Origin: Paenibacillus sp. sptzw28
Lineage (GTDB): Bacteria; Bacillota; Bacilli; Paenibacillales; Paenibacillaceae
DNA: 64,000 bases
Reading direction: 5' to 3'
NCBI RefSeq assembly: GCF_019550795.1
Contig: NZ_CP080545.1
Location: forward strand, 1-64,000
Shown: positions 1-7,251 of the stretch, piece after piece
How positions within the stretch are numbered: position 1 is the first letter of the stretch
Layout: each line of letters begins with the position of its first letter
The notes under the pieces: model-generated
Seen by the model: the letters and a program-made list of their open reading frames with translations, nothing else
What the model was told of the DNA's origin: nothing
Databases searched by the model: none
Translations under genes and position numbers: made by a program

Positions 1-1
1 C

Positions 2-727
2 CGGCATGCGCGTCTGGCGGAGGACACCCAAATCGTGTTTGAACCACGGATGCCGACTGTCTCCTTCAGCTTGAGCCCGGTACAGGAGCAGGAGCTCGGC
101 GCCGCTTTCTATAACGGGAACGCGGAGGATGCATGGTCGATTTTGGAACGTTCATTGGATGAGATGTATAACAATGAGGCCACCATCTCACAGTTCCATC
201 ATTTCTCGGACATAGTGACGTCCAAGATTCAGCAGAGCTTGAAACTGCACAAAGTCGATGCCAGCACTTCCTGGCTGCTCAAGCCGATGCTGCATCAGTT
301 GAAGGCTTGCTACACATTGGAGGAGTACAAGGAAGTTTTCAGCAGGCTGATTATGGATGCTGCTTCTCTAATACAGGAGAAAAAAGTGGATGTGACGACC
401 GACCCGGTCATCATGAGGGTGATGGAGCTCATCGAAACCCAATATGCGGAGGAGCTTTCCCTGGACTATTTATCCGGAAAGCTCAATATGTCGAGTCCCT
501 ATCTCTCCGTGTATATTAAAGAGAAGACCGGAACGAATTTCAGCGAGCATTTAAACCGGATCCGAATGCACAAAGCACAGGAACTTCTGTCCGGAACGAG
601 CTTGAACATTAACGATATCAGCAAACAGATCGGCTATCCTAACATCACATCCTTCAACCGCGTATTCAAAAAATGGACCGGATTTACTCCAGGCGAATAC
701 CGGAAGCGGCATGTATCAGCGGGGTAA
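2..727 (+). CDS. AraC-family transcriptional regulator, 3' part (5' end outside window)
   Basis: The reading frame is open to the left edge, so this is the C-terminal ~240 residues of a longer protein. The last ~100 residues form an AraC-type double helix-turn-helix: a first helix pair around L-D-Y-L-S-G-K-L-N-M-S, and the conserved second signature with I-G-Y-P-N-I-T-S-F-N-R-V-F-K-K and T-P-G-E-Y-R-K. The preceding ~130 residues resemble the linker found before the HTH in the large membrane-bound AraC regulators of Paenibacillus (family knowledge). These usually control neighbouring sugar-uptake or hydrolase genes. The sensor part and target are outside the window. A methionine-like GTG at 35 is unlikely to be the true start because the homologous sequence continues upstream. 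Confidence 0.85.
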   Translation, partial: RHARLAEDTQIVFEPRMPTVSFSLSPVQEQELGAAFYNGNAEDAWSILERSLDEMYNNEATISQFHHFSDIVTSKIQQSLKLHKVDASTSWLLKPMLHQLKACYTLEEYKEVFSRLIMDAASLIQEKKVDVTTDPVIMRVMELIETQYAEELSLDYLSGKLNMSSPYLSVYIKEKTGTNFSEHLNRIRMHKAQELLSGTSLNINDISKQIGYPNITSFNRVFKKWTGFTPGEYRKRHVSAG

Positions 728-802
728 TTAAACCCGCCCGCACTAGTATTCGTTAAACAGAATTCGCGAGCCGGCAGAAATCAATTATAACGGTTTTGGA
801 GT

Positions 803-831
803 TTGCCAGAAACTTACTTATGTGTTAAACT
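803..831 (+). promoter_or_regulatory. Candidate sigma-A promoter for the hflX leader
   Basis: TTGCCA (803-808) and TAAACT (826-831) are separated by 17 bases and lie about 30 bases before the leader peptide ribosome binding site. The fit to consensus is moderate and the call is by inspection only. Confidence 0.45.
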
Positions 832-862
832 CGATTTACTTTAAGGAACGGAGGGTTGCCGT

Positions 863-907
863 GTGATAGATTATATCCGAGTCAGATCCTTGTGCGCAGC
901 TAATTGA
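863..907 (+). CDS. Attenuator leader peptide MIDYIRVRSLCAAN
   Basis: GTG start with a GGAGGG ribosome binding site at 850-855 and a 7-base spacer; 14 codons ending in TGA. It shares M-(I/V)-D-x-(x)-I-R-V-R-(S/T)-L with the leader peptide before the methyltransferase gene downstream. Arg-x-Arg (a '+x+' motif) is a known macrolide-dependent ribosome arrest motif, as in the R-L-R leaders of ErmD-type genes (family knowledge). A TTG at 856 in another frame lies on top of the Shine-Dalgarno sequence and was discarded. Confidence 0.75.
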   Translation: MIDYIRVRSLCAAN

Positions 908-1203
908 ATACTGCCAAAGGCTCTGCCTGTGTGCAGAGGACTCAGGATTGGTCTGTCCATTTATAAAGGTAACCCTATTTCGGATTACGCGAAGAGGCGA
1001 TTCAAGCTTCCTTCTTCGTGTTAACCTTTAGAATTGAACATTTCATATTGGAAAGTGAACAGCTTGCTGTCATACGGAGGATGGAGTCCATCATTCGCAT
1101 CAGCGGTTCTTTCGTTCTTCTTTCCGTATGAAGGCCATGACTCCGGTATTTAGGGACCAGTCTCCTTAGCCGGTTTTTCTGATGTCCTCTTCCAATTACT
1201 GAA

Positions 1204-1231
1204 AACACAGGCAGTCCGCCTGTGTTTTTTT
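1204..1231 (+). terminator. Attenuator terminator before hflX
   Basis: AACACAGGC, a five-base loop, GCCTGTGTT and a run of T. It is the terminator arm of the hflX leader attenuator. Confidence 0.85.
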
Positions 1232-1264
1232 ATTTGCTTTATTACCATTGGAGGCTGATGAAAT

Positions 1265-2530
1265 ATGGAACAACTGAAACAGAAAGCGATTATTGTCGGG
1301 GTCAATCTTAACAATCAACCCGATTTTTCCTATTCGATGGAGGAACTGCGCGGCCTGGCTGCCGCATGCAATATGGAAGTGGCCGGCGAGCTGCACCAGA
1401 AGGCAAATCGCGTGGGCTCCTCGCATTACATCGGGACCGGGAAGCTCGCGGAATTGTCCGCGATGCTTGAAGCCCACGACGCTCCTGTCGTTATTTTCAA
1501 CGATGAGCTCTCTCCTTCCCAGCTTCGTAATCTCGAAGCGTATTTGCAGCGGAAGGTGATCGACCGGACGATCTTAATTCTCGATATTTTCGCCGAGCGG
1601 GCAAAAACAAGAGAAGCGCAGCTTCAAGTGGAGGTCGCGCGGCTGCAGTACATGCTGCCGCGTCTGACCGGCCTTCGTGAATCGTTAGGGCGGCAAGGCG
1701 GCGGGTCCGGCCTCAAGAATAGAGGCTCCGGAGAGACCAAGCTGGAGCTCGACCGGCGCCGAATTGAAGAGAGGATAACGGCCTTGCAGGCCGAGCTGGA
1801 GAAGCTCGTTTCCAGACGTCAAGTACAGCGGAAGCAGCGCCAGAAGAATAAAGTCCCGGTTGTCTGTCTGGTCGGCTACACGAACACGGGCAAATCGAGT
1901 CTAATGAACGTGATGGTGGAAACGTACAATCCGCGGCCGGAAAAACAGGTCTTTGTCCGGGATATGCTGTTCGCAACGCTGGAAACTTCGGTCAGAAGCA
2001 TCGAACTGCCGGGCCATAAATCATTCCTGCTGACCGATACGGTGGGATTCGTAAGCGGGCTTCCCCATCACCTGATCAAAGCGTTTCGCTCTACGCTGGA
2101 AGAAGTCGCTGAGGCGGACTTACTGATTCACGTGGTGGACTATTCCAACCCGGAGTATAAACAGCTCATCTCCGTCACCAACGATACGTTAAAGGAACTG
2201 GGCGCAGACCAAATTCCGACGATCTTCGCCTACAATAAGACGGATTTAACCGATCACTTATACCCGCAGGTTCATGACGGCAGCGTGTACCTCTCCGCCC
2301 GAGAAAAGAGCGGAATTCACGAGCTTACGGAATTGATCCGCAGTCAGATCTTTAATGGCTATATACAGTGTGAAGTTGTGATTCCCTTCGATCAAGGGCA
2401 GTTAGTGGCTTACTTTAATGAGCACGCCCACGTCCAATCGACGAGCTATGAACCACAGGGGACGCGGCTTAAGCTGGAGTGTAAGGCAGCCGATTATGAG
2501 AAATATCGCGGCGAGTTCATTGAACTCTAG
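1265..2530 (+). CDS. hflX: GTPase HflX (candidate HflXr-type ribosome-rescue/resistance factor)
   Basis: 421 residues, the usual HflX length. The N-terminal HflX domain covers about residues 1-170, with the conserved glycine-rich G-x-G-E-T-K-L-E-x-D-R-R-R-I segment, then a coiled coil. The G domain shows G1 (G-Y-T-N-T-G-K-S-S, about 204-212), G3 (D-T-V-G-F, about 258) and G4 (N-K-T-D, about 323). HflX binds 50S/70S ribosomes and splits or rescues stalled ones. Some Firmicute paralogues (HflXr, for example in Listeria) give macrolide-lincosamide resistance and are induced by attenuation. The Shine-Dalgarno sequence TTGGAGG precedes the ATG. The attenuator leader and the adjacent Erm gene argue for the resistance role rather than housekeeping; that is inference. 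Whether the genome has a second, housekeeping hflX cannot be seen here. Confidence 0.93.
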   Translation: MEQLKQKAIIVGVNLNNQPDFSYSMEELRGLAAACNMEVAGELHQKANRVGSSHYIGTGKLAELSAMLEAHDAPVVIFNDELSPSQLRNLEAYLQRKVIDRTILILDIFAERAKTREAQLQVEVARLQYMLPRLTGLRESLGRQGGGSGLKNRGSGETKLELDRRRIEERITALQAELEKLVSRRQVQRKQRQKNKVPVVCLVGYTNTGKSSLMNVMVETYNPRPEKQVFVRDMLFATLETSVRSIELPGHKSFLLTDTVGFVSGLPHHLIKAFRSTLEEVAEADLLIHVVDYSNPEYKQLISVTNDTLKELGADQIPTIFAYNKTDLTDHLYPQVHDGSVYLSAREKSGIHELTELIRSQIFNGYIQCEVVIPFDQGQLVAYFNEHAHVQSTSYEPQGTRLKLECKAADYEKYRGEFIEL

Positions 2531-2594
2531 CTTGTATCCAAGGGGCTGAGGCTCCTTGCGCCAATAAACTTATTTAAGGAACGGAGGGTTATGT

Positions 2595-2636
2595 GTGGTA
2601 GACCAATTTATTCGAGTTCGTACTTTGCGCGGCTAA
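2595..2636 (+). CDS. Attenuator leader peptide MVDQFIRVRTLRG
   Basis: GTG start, GGAGGG Shine-Dalgarno at 2583-2588 with a 6-base spacer; 13 codons and TAA. It shares the I-R-V-R core with the hflX leader peptide. An ATG at 2591 in another frame also opens a 17-codon ORF, but it lies only two bases from the Shine-Dalgarno and is not conserved in the other leader. Confidence 0.75.
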   Translation: MVDQFIRVRTLRG

Positions 2637-2875
2637 TTGAATAGTGCCCAAAGGCTCTGCCTGTGTGCAGGGAACTCGGATTTGGTCTGCCCTTTTTTAC
2701 ATCTATATGGAACGGGATAACAACTGCTGCCTGCTCGGATGATGAAGCTTATCTCACCCGTCTGTCCGGCGGTCCTGTTGTCCATTCTTCCCTATGGAAG
2801 GCCAATTTTAACGGCAAGTGAGGTATCTTGTTTCCTTGCGGATTTTTTTGCCGTATCCTCTTCCGGTTCCCGAGA

Positions 2876-2905
2876 AACACAGGCAGTGCCGGCCTGTGTT
2901 TTTAT
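2876..2905 (+). terminator. Attenuator terminator before the erm-like gene
   Basis: AACACAGGC, a short loop, GCCTGTGTT and a T run. Same stem as the hflX attenuator terminator with a changed loop. Confidence 0.85.
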
Positions 2906-2933
2906 TTTCCCAAGGTAACGGAGGAGAACGAAT

Positions 2934-3779
2934 ATGAAAAAACGGCATTGTTTTAAGTCCCGGTTGCGACAAGACCGGGAGGCGATCAGGGTCCACGGCC
3001 AGCATTTCCTGCACGACAACCGAATCATCATGGAGATGATTAGTAAAGCCGGCATTCACGCCTTCGGTACCGTTGTCGATATCGGGGCCGGAGCAGGTGC
3101 GATAACGCTGCTGCTCGCCGAGAAGGCCGGTAAAGTGCTGGCGGTCGAGAACGACCCCGGTTTAGCGGAGTCGCTGCGCAGAAGGACTGAAGGCTATTCC
3201 AGCATTACGGTTGTAGAGAAAGATATTCTGGAAACGCGCATGCCTGGGGGCCCCTACTGTGTCGTCGCGAATATACCTTTCTTCCTGACTACCCCTATTC
3301 TGAGGAAGCTTCTGGATCCTCCGGTGAGTTCATTTCAGAGCGCGGTACTCATTATCGAGAGAGGCGCAGCTTTGGGGCTCACGGAAACCAGGGTCCGTAA
3401 CCCACGCATACTTACATGGAGAATGCGATATGAAATGGAATTGGTAAGGGTGGTTTCGCGGAGTCATTTCTCGCCTCAGCCAAGCGTGGACTCGGCCATC
3501 TTCCATGTTCGGAGGAAAAAGAATCCCTTCATTGCGCCTCATCACCATGAGCGGTTCTCGGCATTAGCCGAGTATGGACTGAAGTTTCCGATGATGCCGA
3601 TTCATGAGGCGCTGAAGGGAATTTTCACACCGCCCCAGTTGAAACATCTGCTCAAGAACATTGGCACCGACCGTCATGAACCTGTCTGTACGCTGAGCGA
3701 GCAACAGTGGAGCGTCGTCTTTCATACGATGCTGGAGCACGTGGAATCGTATCGCTGGCCGAGAAAACAAAGAAAGTGA
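2934..3779 (+). CDS. erm: Erm-family 23S rRNA (adenine-N6)-methyltransferase
   Basis: 281 residues. Members of the KsgA/Erm superfamily transfer methyl groups from S-adenosylmethionine to adenine N6. The family motifs are visible: motif X G-Q-H-F-L-H (about 22-27), the SAM-binding motif V-D-I-G-A-G-A-G-A (about 47-55), acidic motif II V-E-N-D, and the catalytic motif IV A-N-I-P-F-F (about 112-117) followed by L-T-T-P-I-L-R-K-L-L. The I-P-F motif and the antibiotic-type leader favour Erm (A2058 of 23S rRNA, macrolide-lincosamide-streptogramin B resistance) over the housekeeping 16S enzyme KsgA, which is normally flanked by other genes. The ATG has a strong GGAGG site. The exact Erm class cannot be assigned by eye. 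Confidence 0.88.
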   Translation: MKKRHCFKSRLRQDREAIRVHGQHFLHDNRIIMEMISKAGIHAFGTVVDIGAGAGAITLLLAEKAGKVLAVENDPGLAESLRRRTEGYSSITVVEKDILETRMPGGPYCVVANIPFFLTTPILRKLLDPPVSSFQSAVLIIERGAALGLTETRVRNPRILTWRMRYEMELVRVVSRSHFSPQPSVDSAIFHVRRKKNPFIAPHHHERFSALAEYGLKFPMMPIHEALKGIFTPPQLKHLLKNIGTDRHEPVCTLSEQQWSVVFHTMLEHVESYRWPRKQRK

Positions 3780-3889
3780 AACGGCTGGTGATTGTTCTGA
3801 AAAAAGAGCCAACCATTCAGAACATGGCGGCCCCTTAAAGGTTGGGTGGATTCTTGAACGGCGGTAATGTAATTTGACAAACGCCAAGG

Positions 3890-3918
3890 TTGACAACGTT
3901 TACGCATTGGTGTAAGTT
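3890..3918 (+). promoter_or_regulatory. Candidate promoter of the glnS T-box transcript
   Basis: TTGACA (3890-3895), a 17-base spacer and TAAGTT (3913-3918), just before the T-box stem I. The -10 is weak. Another TTGACA at 3874 has no good partner. Confidence 0.5.
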
Positions 3919-3934
3919 GTTAAATAATTCAAAA

Positions 3935-4230
3935 AATTACCGGCGATGACGAGAAGAGTAAATAAACGCTTTCTTTGACCAGAGAGCCCCGGCAGCTGAA
4001 AAGGGGTAAAGAAGGTTTTATTGAAACAAGCCTCCGAGCCTCATACCGATCCTTGCCATGCATATGGGGAGGCTATGACAGGAGCTCCTGTTACAGAGCT
4101 GGGGTATCGCCCGCTAGTGGCCGTACCTGATAAGGTCCGTATGGCGACATGCGGATTGAACTGGGGTGGCACCACGAAATTGTACTCTCGTCCCCAAGAC
4201 CGACAAGTCTTGGGGGTGAGAGTTTTTTTA
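3935..4230 (+). promoter_or_regulatory. T-box riboswitch (tRNA-Gln sensing) controlling glnS
   Basis: The T-box bulge T-G-G-C-A-C-C-A-C-G is at 4167-4176, preceded by the typical AACTGGGG. Stem I features are present upstream: GAGAAGAGTAA, AGAGAG before CCCCGGCAGCTG, and a distal stem CTTTCTTT/AAAGAAG. CAA at 4027-4029 lies where the specifier codon is expected and reads glutamine, matching the downstream gene. The basal stem (CGG..ATGA with TCAT..CCG) supports this placement. Uncharged tRNA-Gln would pair its NCCA end with the bulge and favour the antiterminator. The family is certain; the specifier position is read by eye. Confidence 0.93.
4184..4229 (+). terminator. T-box terminator before glnS
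   Basis: ACTCTC..CCCCAAGAC, a small loop, GTCTTGGGG..GAGAGT and seven T. This is the long terminator stem that competes with the T-box antiterminator. Confidence 0.93.
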
Positions 4231-4280
4231 TTTTGCAGCAGCATTTAATGTCGTGAAATAACTACGGAGGTGCCACAGCT

Positions 4281-5981
4281 ATGGATATAAAGAAGCCGTC
4301 AAGCGGACAGGAAGCGCCGAATTTCCTGGAACTGATGATTGAACATGACTTGGAGCATGAGATGAGTCCCGGGCAAAGCATATTTACCCGCTTCCCCCCG
4401 GAACCGAACGGATATTTGCATATCGGCAGCGCTTATGCCATTAACATCAATTACTCGCTGGCCGCAAAATATGGAGGCGTGTTTCATCTGCGCTTCGACG
4501 ATACTAACCCGCTGAAGGAGGATATGGAATACGTCAACTCCATCATCGAAGATATGCGATGGCTCGGGTTTGACCCGGGAAACAACATCTTCTACGGGTC
4601 CGATTACAGCAGCCGAATTTATGATTATGCGGTTCGTCTGGTCGACAAGCACGCCGCTTACGTCTGTGACCTGAGTGCGGAGGAGATTCATGAATACAGA
4701 GGAACCTTGACCAAGGGTGGCCAAGACAGTCCGTACCGGAACCGGACGAAGGAAGAAAATCTCGATTTGCTGGAGAGAATGAGGAAAGGCGAATTCGCTA
4801 CCGGCTCCAAAGTATTGCGGGCGAAGATCGATATGGCATCGCCTAACATCAATCTGAGGGATCCGGTTCTGTATCGAATCATCCATGCGCCCCATTACCG
4901 GACCCGCGAAGAGTGGTGTATTTATCCGATGTATGATTTTGCCCATCCGCTGCAGGATGCCATTGAAGGAATCACACACTCGCTGTGCTCGATCGAATTT
5001 AGAGACCACCGTCCCTTGTACGAGTGGGTGCTGAATACGCTCGAAATCTCCCCTGCTCCGAGGCAAAGGGAGTTCGGCCGGTTGAACCTTACAGGAACGG
5101 TCACGAGCAAAAGATACTTGCGGGAGCTGGTCTCCGGCGGATACGCGGACGGCTGGGATGACCCAAGGCTGCCCACCTTCAAAGGACTGCGGAGAAGAGG
5201 ATTTACGCCCGGCAGCATCAAAGCCTTCTTGAAGGAGATAGGCGTCGCCAGAGATTACACCACTGTTGATATCGCTATGCTCGAGCATACGCTCAGAGAC
5301 GACTTGAAGGCTGCGGTCCCTGTTGTAATGGCCGTTCTTCGTCCGCTGAAGGTGATTCTGACCAACTATCCGGAAGACCGGTCGGAGGAGCTGGCCCTTC
5401 CGAACAATCCCGAGGATCCGTCGCTCGGCGACCGGCTCGTTCCTTTCTCCAGAGTGCTCTATATCGAGAAAGAGGACTTTATGGAACACCCAGCTGCGGG
5501 TTTTCAAAGACTCGCCCCCGGCCAAGAGGTCCGGCTTAAGGGCGCTTATTATATCTCCTGCGAGAACATCATCAGAGATCCTGACACAGGGGAGATTGCC
5601 GAGCTTCACTGCACCTATGACCCGCTTACCAAGAGCGGTACAGGCTTTTCCAGCCGAAAGGTGAAAGGAACGATACACTGGGTATCGGAGTGTCATGCCG
5701 TCAAGGCCGATGTCCGCTTATACGACAAGCTGCTGCTGGATGAGGAAGCCCTTCAGGACGATGAAGCAGCCTGGCAGGACCAAATAAACCCGGATTTCCT
5801 GACCCTGCTTACGGACTGCCTGGTTGAGCCCGTGCTTGCAGATGCCTCACTTGAAAGCAAATTTCAATTTATGAGGCACGGGTACTTTTGTGTTGACTAC
5901 AAGCACTCTACACCGGAGAAACGGGTTTTCAACCGCATCGTGCCATTGAAGGATAAGTGGAAGGGCGGCAAAGCGAAGTAG
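4281..5981 (+). CDS. glnS: Glutaminyl-tRNA synthetase
   Basis: 566 residues, the normal GlnRS length. It charges tRNA-Gln directly with glutamine in the cytoplasm. The class I signature is P-P-E-P-N-G-Y-L-H-I-G-S (about 38-49), followed by R-F-D-D-T-N-P, and the KMSKS-equivalent loop is T-V-T-S-K-R (about 272-277). The Y-D-F-A-H-P-L and D-H-R-P-L-Y-E-W segments are those used by GlnRS rather than GluRS. The C-terminal anticodon-binding beta barrels occupy about residues 340-560. Many Firmicutes lack GlnRS and use transamidation, but clostridia and Paenibacillus often have it (family knowledge). Regulation is by the upstream T-box. The start ATG has GGAGG 9 bases ahead. Confidence 0.97.
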   Translation: MDIKKPSSGQEAPNFLELMIEHDLEHEMSPGQSIFTRFPPEPNGYLHIGSAYAININYSLAAKYGGVFHLRFDDTNPLKEDMEYVNSIIEDMRWLGFDPGNNIFYGSDYSSRIYDYAVRLVDKHAAYVCDLSAEEIHEYRGTLTKGGQDSPYRNRTKEENLDLLERMRKGEFATGSKVLRAKIDMASPNINLRDPVLYRIIHAPHYRTREEWCIYPMYDFAHPLQDAIEGITHSLCSIEFRDHRPLYEWVLNTLEISPAPRQREFGRLNLTGTVTSKRYLRELVSGGYADGWDDPRLPTFKGLRRRGFTPGSIKAFLKEIGVARDYTTVDIAMLEHTLRDDLKAAVPVVMAVLRPLKVILTNYPEDRSEELALPNNPEDPSLGDRLVPFSRVLYIEKEDFMEHPAAGFQRLAPGQEVRLKGAYYISCENIIRDPDTGEIAELHCTYDPLTKSGTGFSSRKVKGTIHWVSECHAVKADVRLYDKLLLDEEALQDDEAAWQDQINPDFLTLLTDCLVEPVLADASLESKFQFMRHGYFCVDYKHSTPEKRVFNRIVPLKDKWKGGKAK

Positions 5982-6047
5982 CGTAATGTGGCAGCGGCCG
6001 AGCTTCGACTGTGTGGAACGAAACGAGCGTAGTTTGACCGTAAAAAA

Positions 6048-6086
6048 GGAGCTTTGCCGCTTTATTTCAGCGGCAAAGCTCCTTTC
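6048..6086 (+). terminator. Terminator after glnS
   Basis: Perfect 13-bp stem GGAGCTTTGCCGC/GCGGCAAAGCTCC with a 9-base loop, flanked by A and T runs, so it may also serve the minus-strand gene that ends at 6111. Confidence 0.9.
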
Positions 6087-6110
6087 TTCCCTGCATTGGG
6101 CAGACCTGCT

Positions 6111-6653
6111 TCACCTGGGAAAGCTGCGGTTCAGATGCAGCCTGGAAGACTTCTCCCGGTGTCTAACAATGGATTTTCTCTTTCTCAAATACTCATAATA
6201 CAATCCGGTAGCCGTCTGAACGGTTAGAAATACACCGAAATTATATGCCGGCCTGTATCCATGCTGATAATGGGTCATGCCCATCCACGCAGCCAGCCAT
6301 TGAAATGCCATGCCTGCAGCGGACCACGCTAACACATAAAGAAGAAACGTTCTCTTGTTGATTTTGAGCAGGTCATAGAAATAAATGAAGAAATAGCCGA
6401 ATGGAGCAAACATAACGTACGTGAGCAGATCAGTCAGCTCATACCGGTTCGAATCGTTCACTTTATAAAAGTCCATCAAACCGCCGCCGATCGTAAAATC
6501 AAACAGGGTCGCGCTGGCAAACCCCCATATCAGTCCCAGAATCATCAAGCTTCGGGGCAATCTCTTCGGCAGAAAATAAACAGCGGCGAAAAAAACGAGC
6601 AGCATGACCAGTACAAACCATTCGTTGCTGTCAAAGCGGACCCATAAAATCAT
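6111..6653 (-). CDS. Multi-pass membrane protein of unknown function (second of a pair)
   Basis: 180 residues with about five hydrophobic segments, a short loop with a conserved-looking M-T-H-Y-Q-H-G-Y-R-P-A-Y-N, and a basic C-terminus. It resembles the CBO0543-type small membrane proteins common in Bacillus-group genomes, whose function is not established. That resemblance is by eye only. The start ATG overlaps the stop of the upstream gene by four bases (6650-6653), so the pair is translationally coupled and probably acts together. Confidence 0.75.
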   Translation of the reverse strand: MILWVRFDSNEWFVLVMLLVFFAAVYFLPKRLPRSLMILGLIWGFASATLFDFTIGGGLMDFYKVNDSNRYELTDLLTYVMFAPFGYFFIYFYDLLKINKRTFLLYVLAWSAAGMAFQWLAAWMGMTHYQHGYRPAYNFGVFLTVQTATGLYYEYLRKRKSIVRHREKSSRLHLNRSFPR

Positions 6654-7123
6654 GAATGCTTCACCTCCGGACGAAACGAGCTTCTGAACAAACGATGCAG
6701 CAAGAATACTGCGATCTGGGTCAAACCGATAAATATCGCATCATAAACATAGCTCCATTGTGCATAGGTCCAGATATGATAATTCCGTGCAAGCCCATTC
6801 AGACAAAGCTCCGCACCGGCAAAAACGAATGCGAAGAGCAAAGCCGCTGCGATTGATTTCGACTTGTAAATCAAATTGAACAGGACCACATAAAGCGCGG
6901 GAATGAGCACACTTCTGTTCAAAAGGTACCCGGTGTAATTAAGACCATTGTTCGACAACCGGACATATTTTAACTCTTGGGTAATAATCCATGATACGTT
7001 AATACTGATGATCAGAACGAGCAGGAATATGAAGGTGTTCTCGCTGGTGCTAAGGCTTTTTCTCATAGCAAAAAGAACAAAGATAGCCAACCATGCTGCA
7101 AAGAAAAATACTACAAATCCCAT
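6650..7123 (-). CDS. Multi-pass membrane protein of unknown function (first of a pair)
   Basis: 157 residues, mostly hydrophobic, with about five predicted membrane helices and a Y-H-I-W-T-Y-A-Q-W-S-Y aromatic loop near residue 115-125. General size and pattern match the downstream partner, so the two may be diverged copies. No enzymatic motif is visible. It is co-transcribed with the 6111-6653 gene through a four-base overlap. Confidence 0.75.
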   Translation of the reverse strand: MGFVVFFFAAWLAIFVLFAMRKSLSTSENTFIFLLVLIISINVSWIITQELKYVRLSNNGLNYTGYLLNRSVLIPALYVVLFNLIYKSKSIAAALLFAFVFAGAELCLNGLARNYHIWTYAQWSYVYDAIFIGLTQIAVFLLHRLFRSSFRPEVKHS

Positions 7124-7184
7124 GAATCATCATTCCTTCGATTTTGGATTTGTAGTATTATTTGCCACTTCGGGATAAGTATAC

Positions 7185-7222
7185 ATAGAAGACACTGCCT
7201 TGTCGGAGACAGTGTCTTCTAT
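7185..7222 (-). terminator. Terminator after the GDPD-PhoD gene
   Basis: ATAGAAGACACTG/CAGTGTCTTCTAT stem with a 12-base loop. It lies between two minus-strand transcription units and follows the stop of the fusion gene. The T run is short. Confidence 0.75.
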
Positions 7223-7251
7223 TTGGCGGGGGGCCGAACGGGGAAATTGTT

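Larger units (their letters stand above)
841..1264 (+). promoter_or_regulatory. Ribosome-mediated transcription attenuator of hflX
   Basis: This long leader fills the gap before hflX. It contains a 14-codon ORF (863-907), a GCCTGTGT element at 925-932, and an intrinsic terminator at 1204-1231 whose 5' arm is ACACAGGC. The early GCCTGTGT is identical to the terminator 3' arm, so it can pair with the 5' arm and act as antiterminator. ATCCGAGTC inside the peptide ORF (875-883) can pair with GACTCAGGAT (939-948), closing a hairpin that holds GCCTGTGT in its loop. A ribosome stalled on the ORF would open that hairpin. A close relative with the same layout precedes the next gene. This architecture is known for macrolide-lincosamide resistance genes in Firmicutes; the drug specificity here is inferred. 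Confidence 0.8.
2570..2933 (+). promoter_or_regulatory. Ribosome-mediated transcription attenuator of the erm-like gene
   Basis: This is a paralogue of the hflX leader, and several blocks are near identical (GGAACGGAGGGTT; GCTAATTGAATA; AAAGGCTCTGCCTGTGTGCAG). It carries a 13-codon ORF (2595-2636), GCCTGTGT at 2659-2666, and a terminator at 2876-2905 with 5' arm ACACAGGC (2877-2884). AGACCAA (2600-2606) and CGAGTTC (2613-2619), inside the ORF, pair perfectly with TTGGTCT (2682-2688) and GAACTCG (2672-2678). Translation arrest there would break this helix and free GCCTGTGT for antitermination. The paired bases differ from those in the hflX leader, yet pairing is kept. No separate strong promoter was found between hflX and this leader, so readthrough from hflX is possible. 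Confidence 0.8.

Noticed and set aside
2591..2644. A 17-codon ORF starting with ATG in the erm leader (M-C-G-R-P...)
   Set aside because: Its start is only two bases from the Shine-Dalgarno sequence and the frame is not kept in the related hflX leader. The GTG frame four bases later is conserved in both.
3780..3860. Terminator after the erm-like gene
   Set aside because: GTTCTGA/TCAGAAC can pair, but over a large A-rich loop and without a T run, so it was not listed.
4299..5696. Long 465-codon open frame antisense to glnS
   Set aside because: It has no ribosome binding site or recognisable protein content, and the plus strand carries an unmistakable GlnRS. It is a codon-bias shadow.
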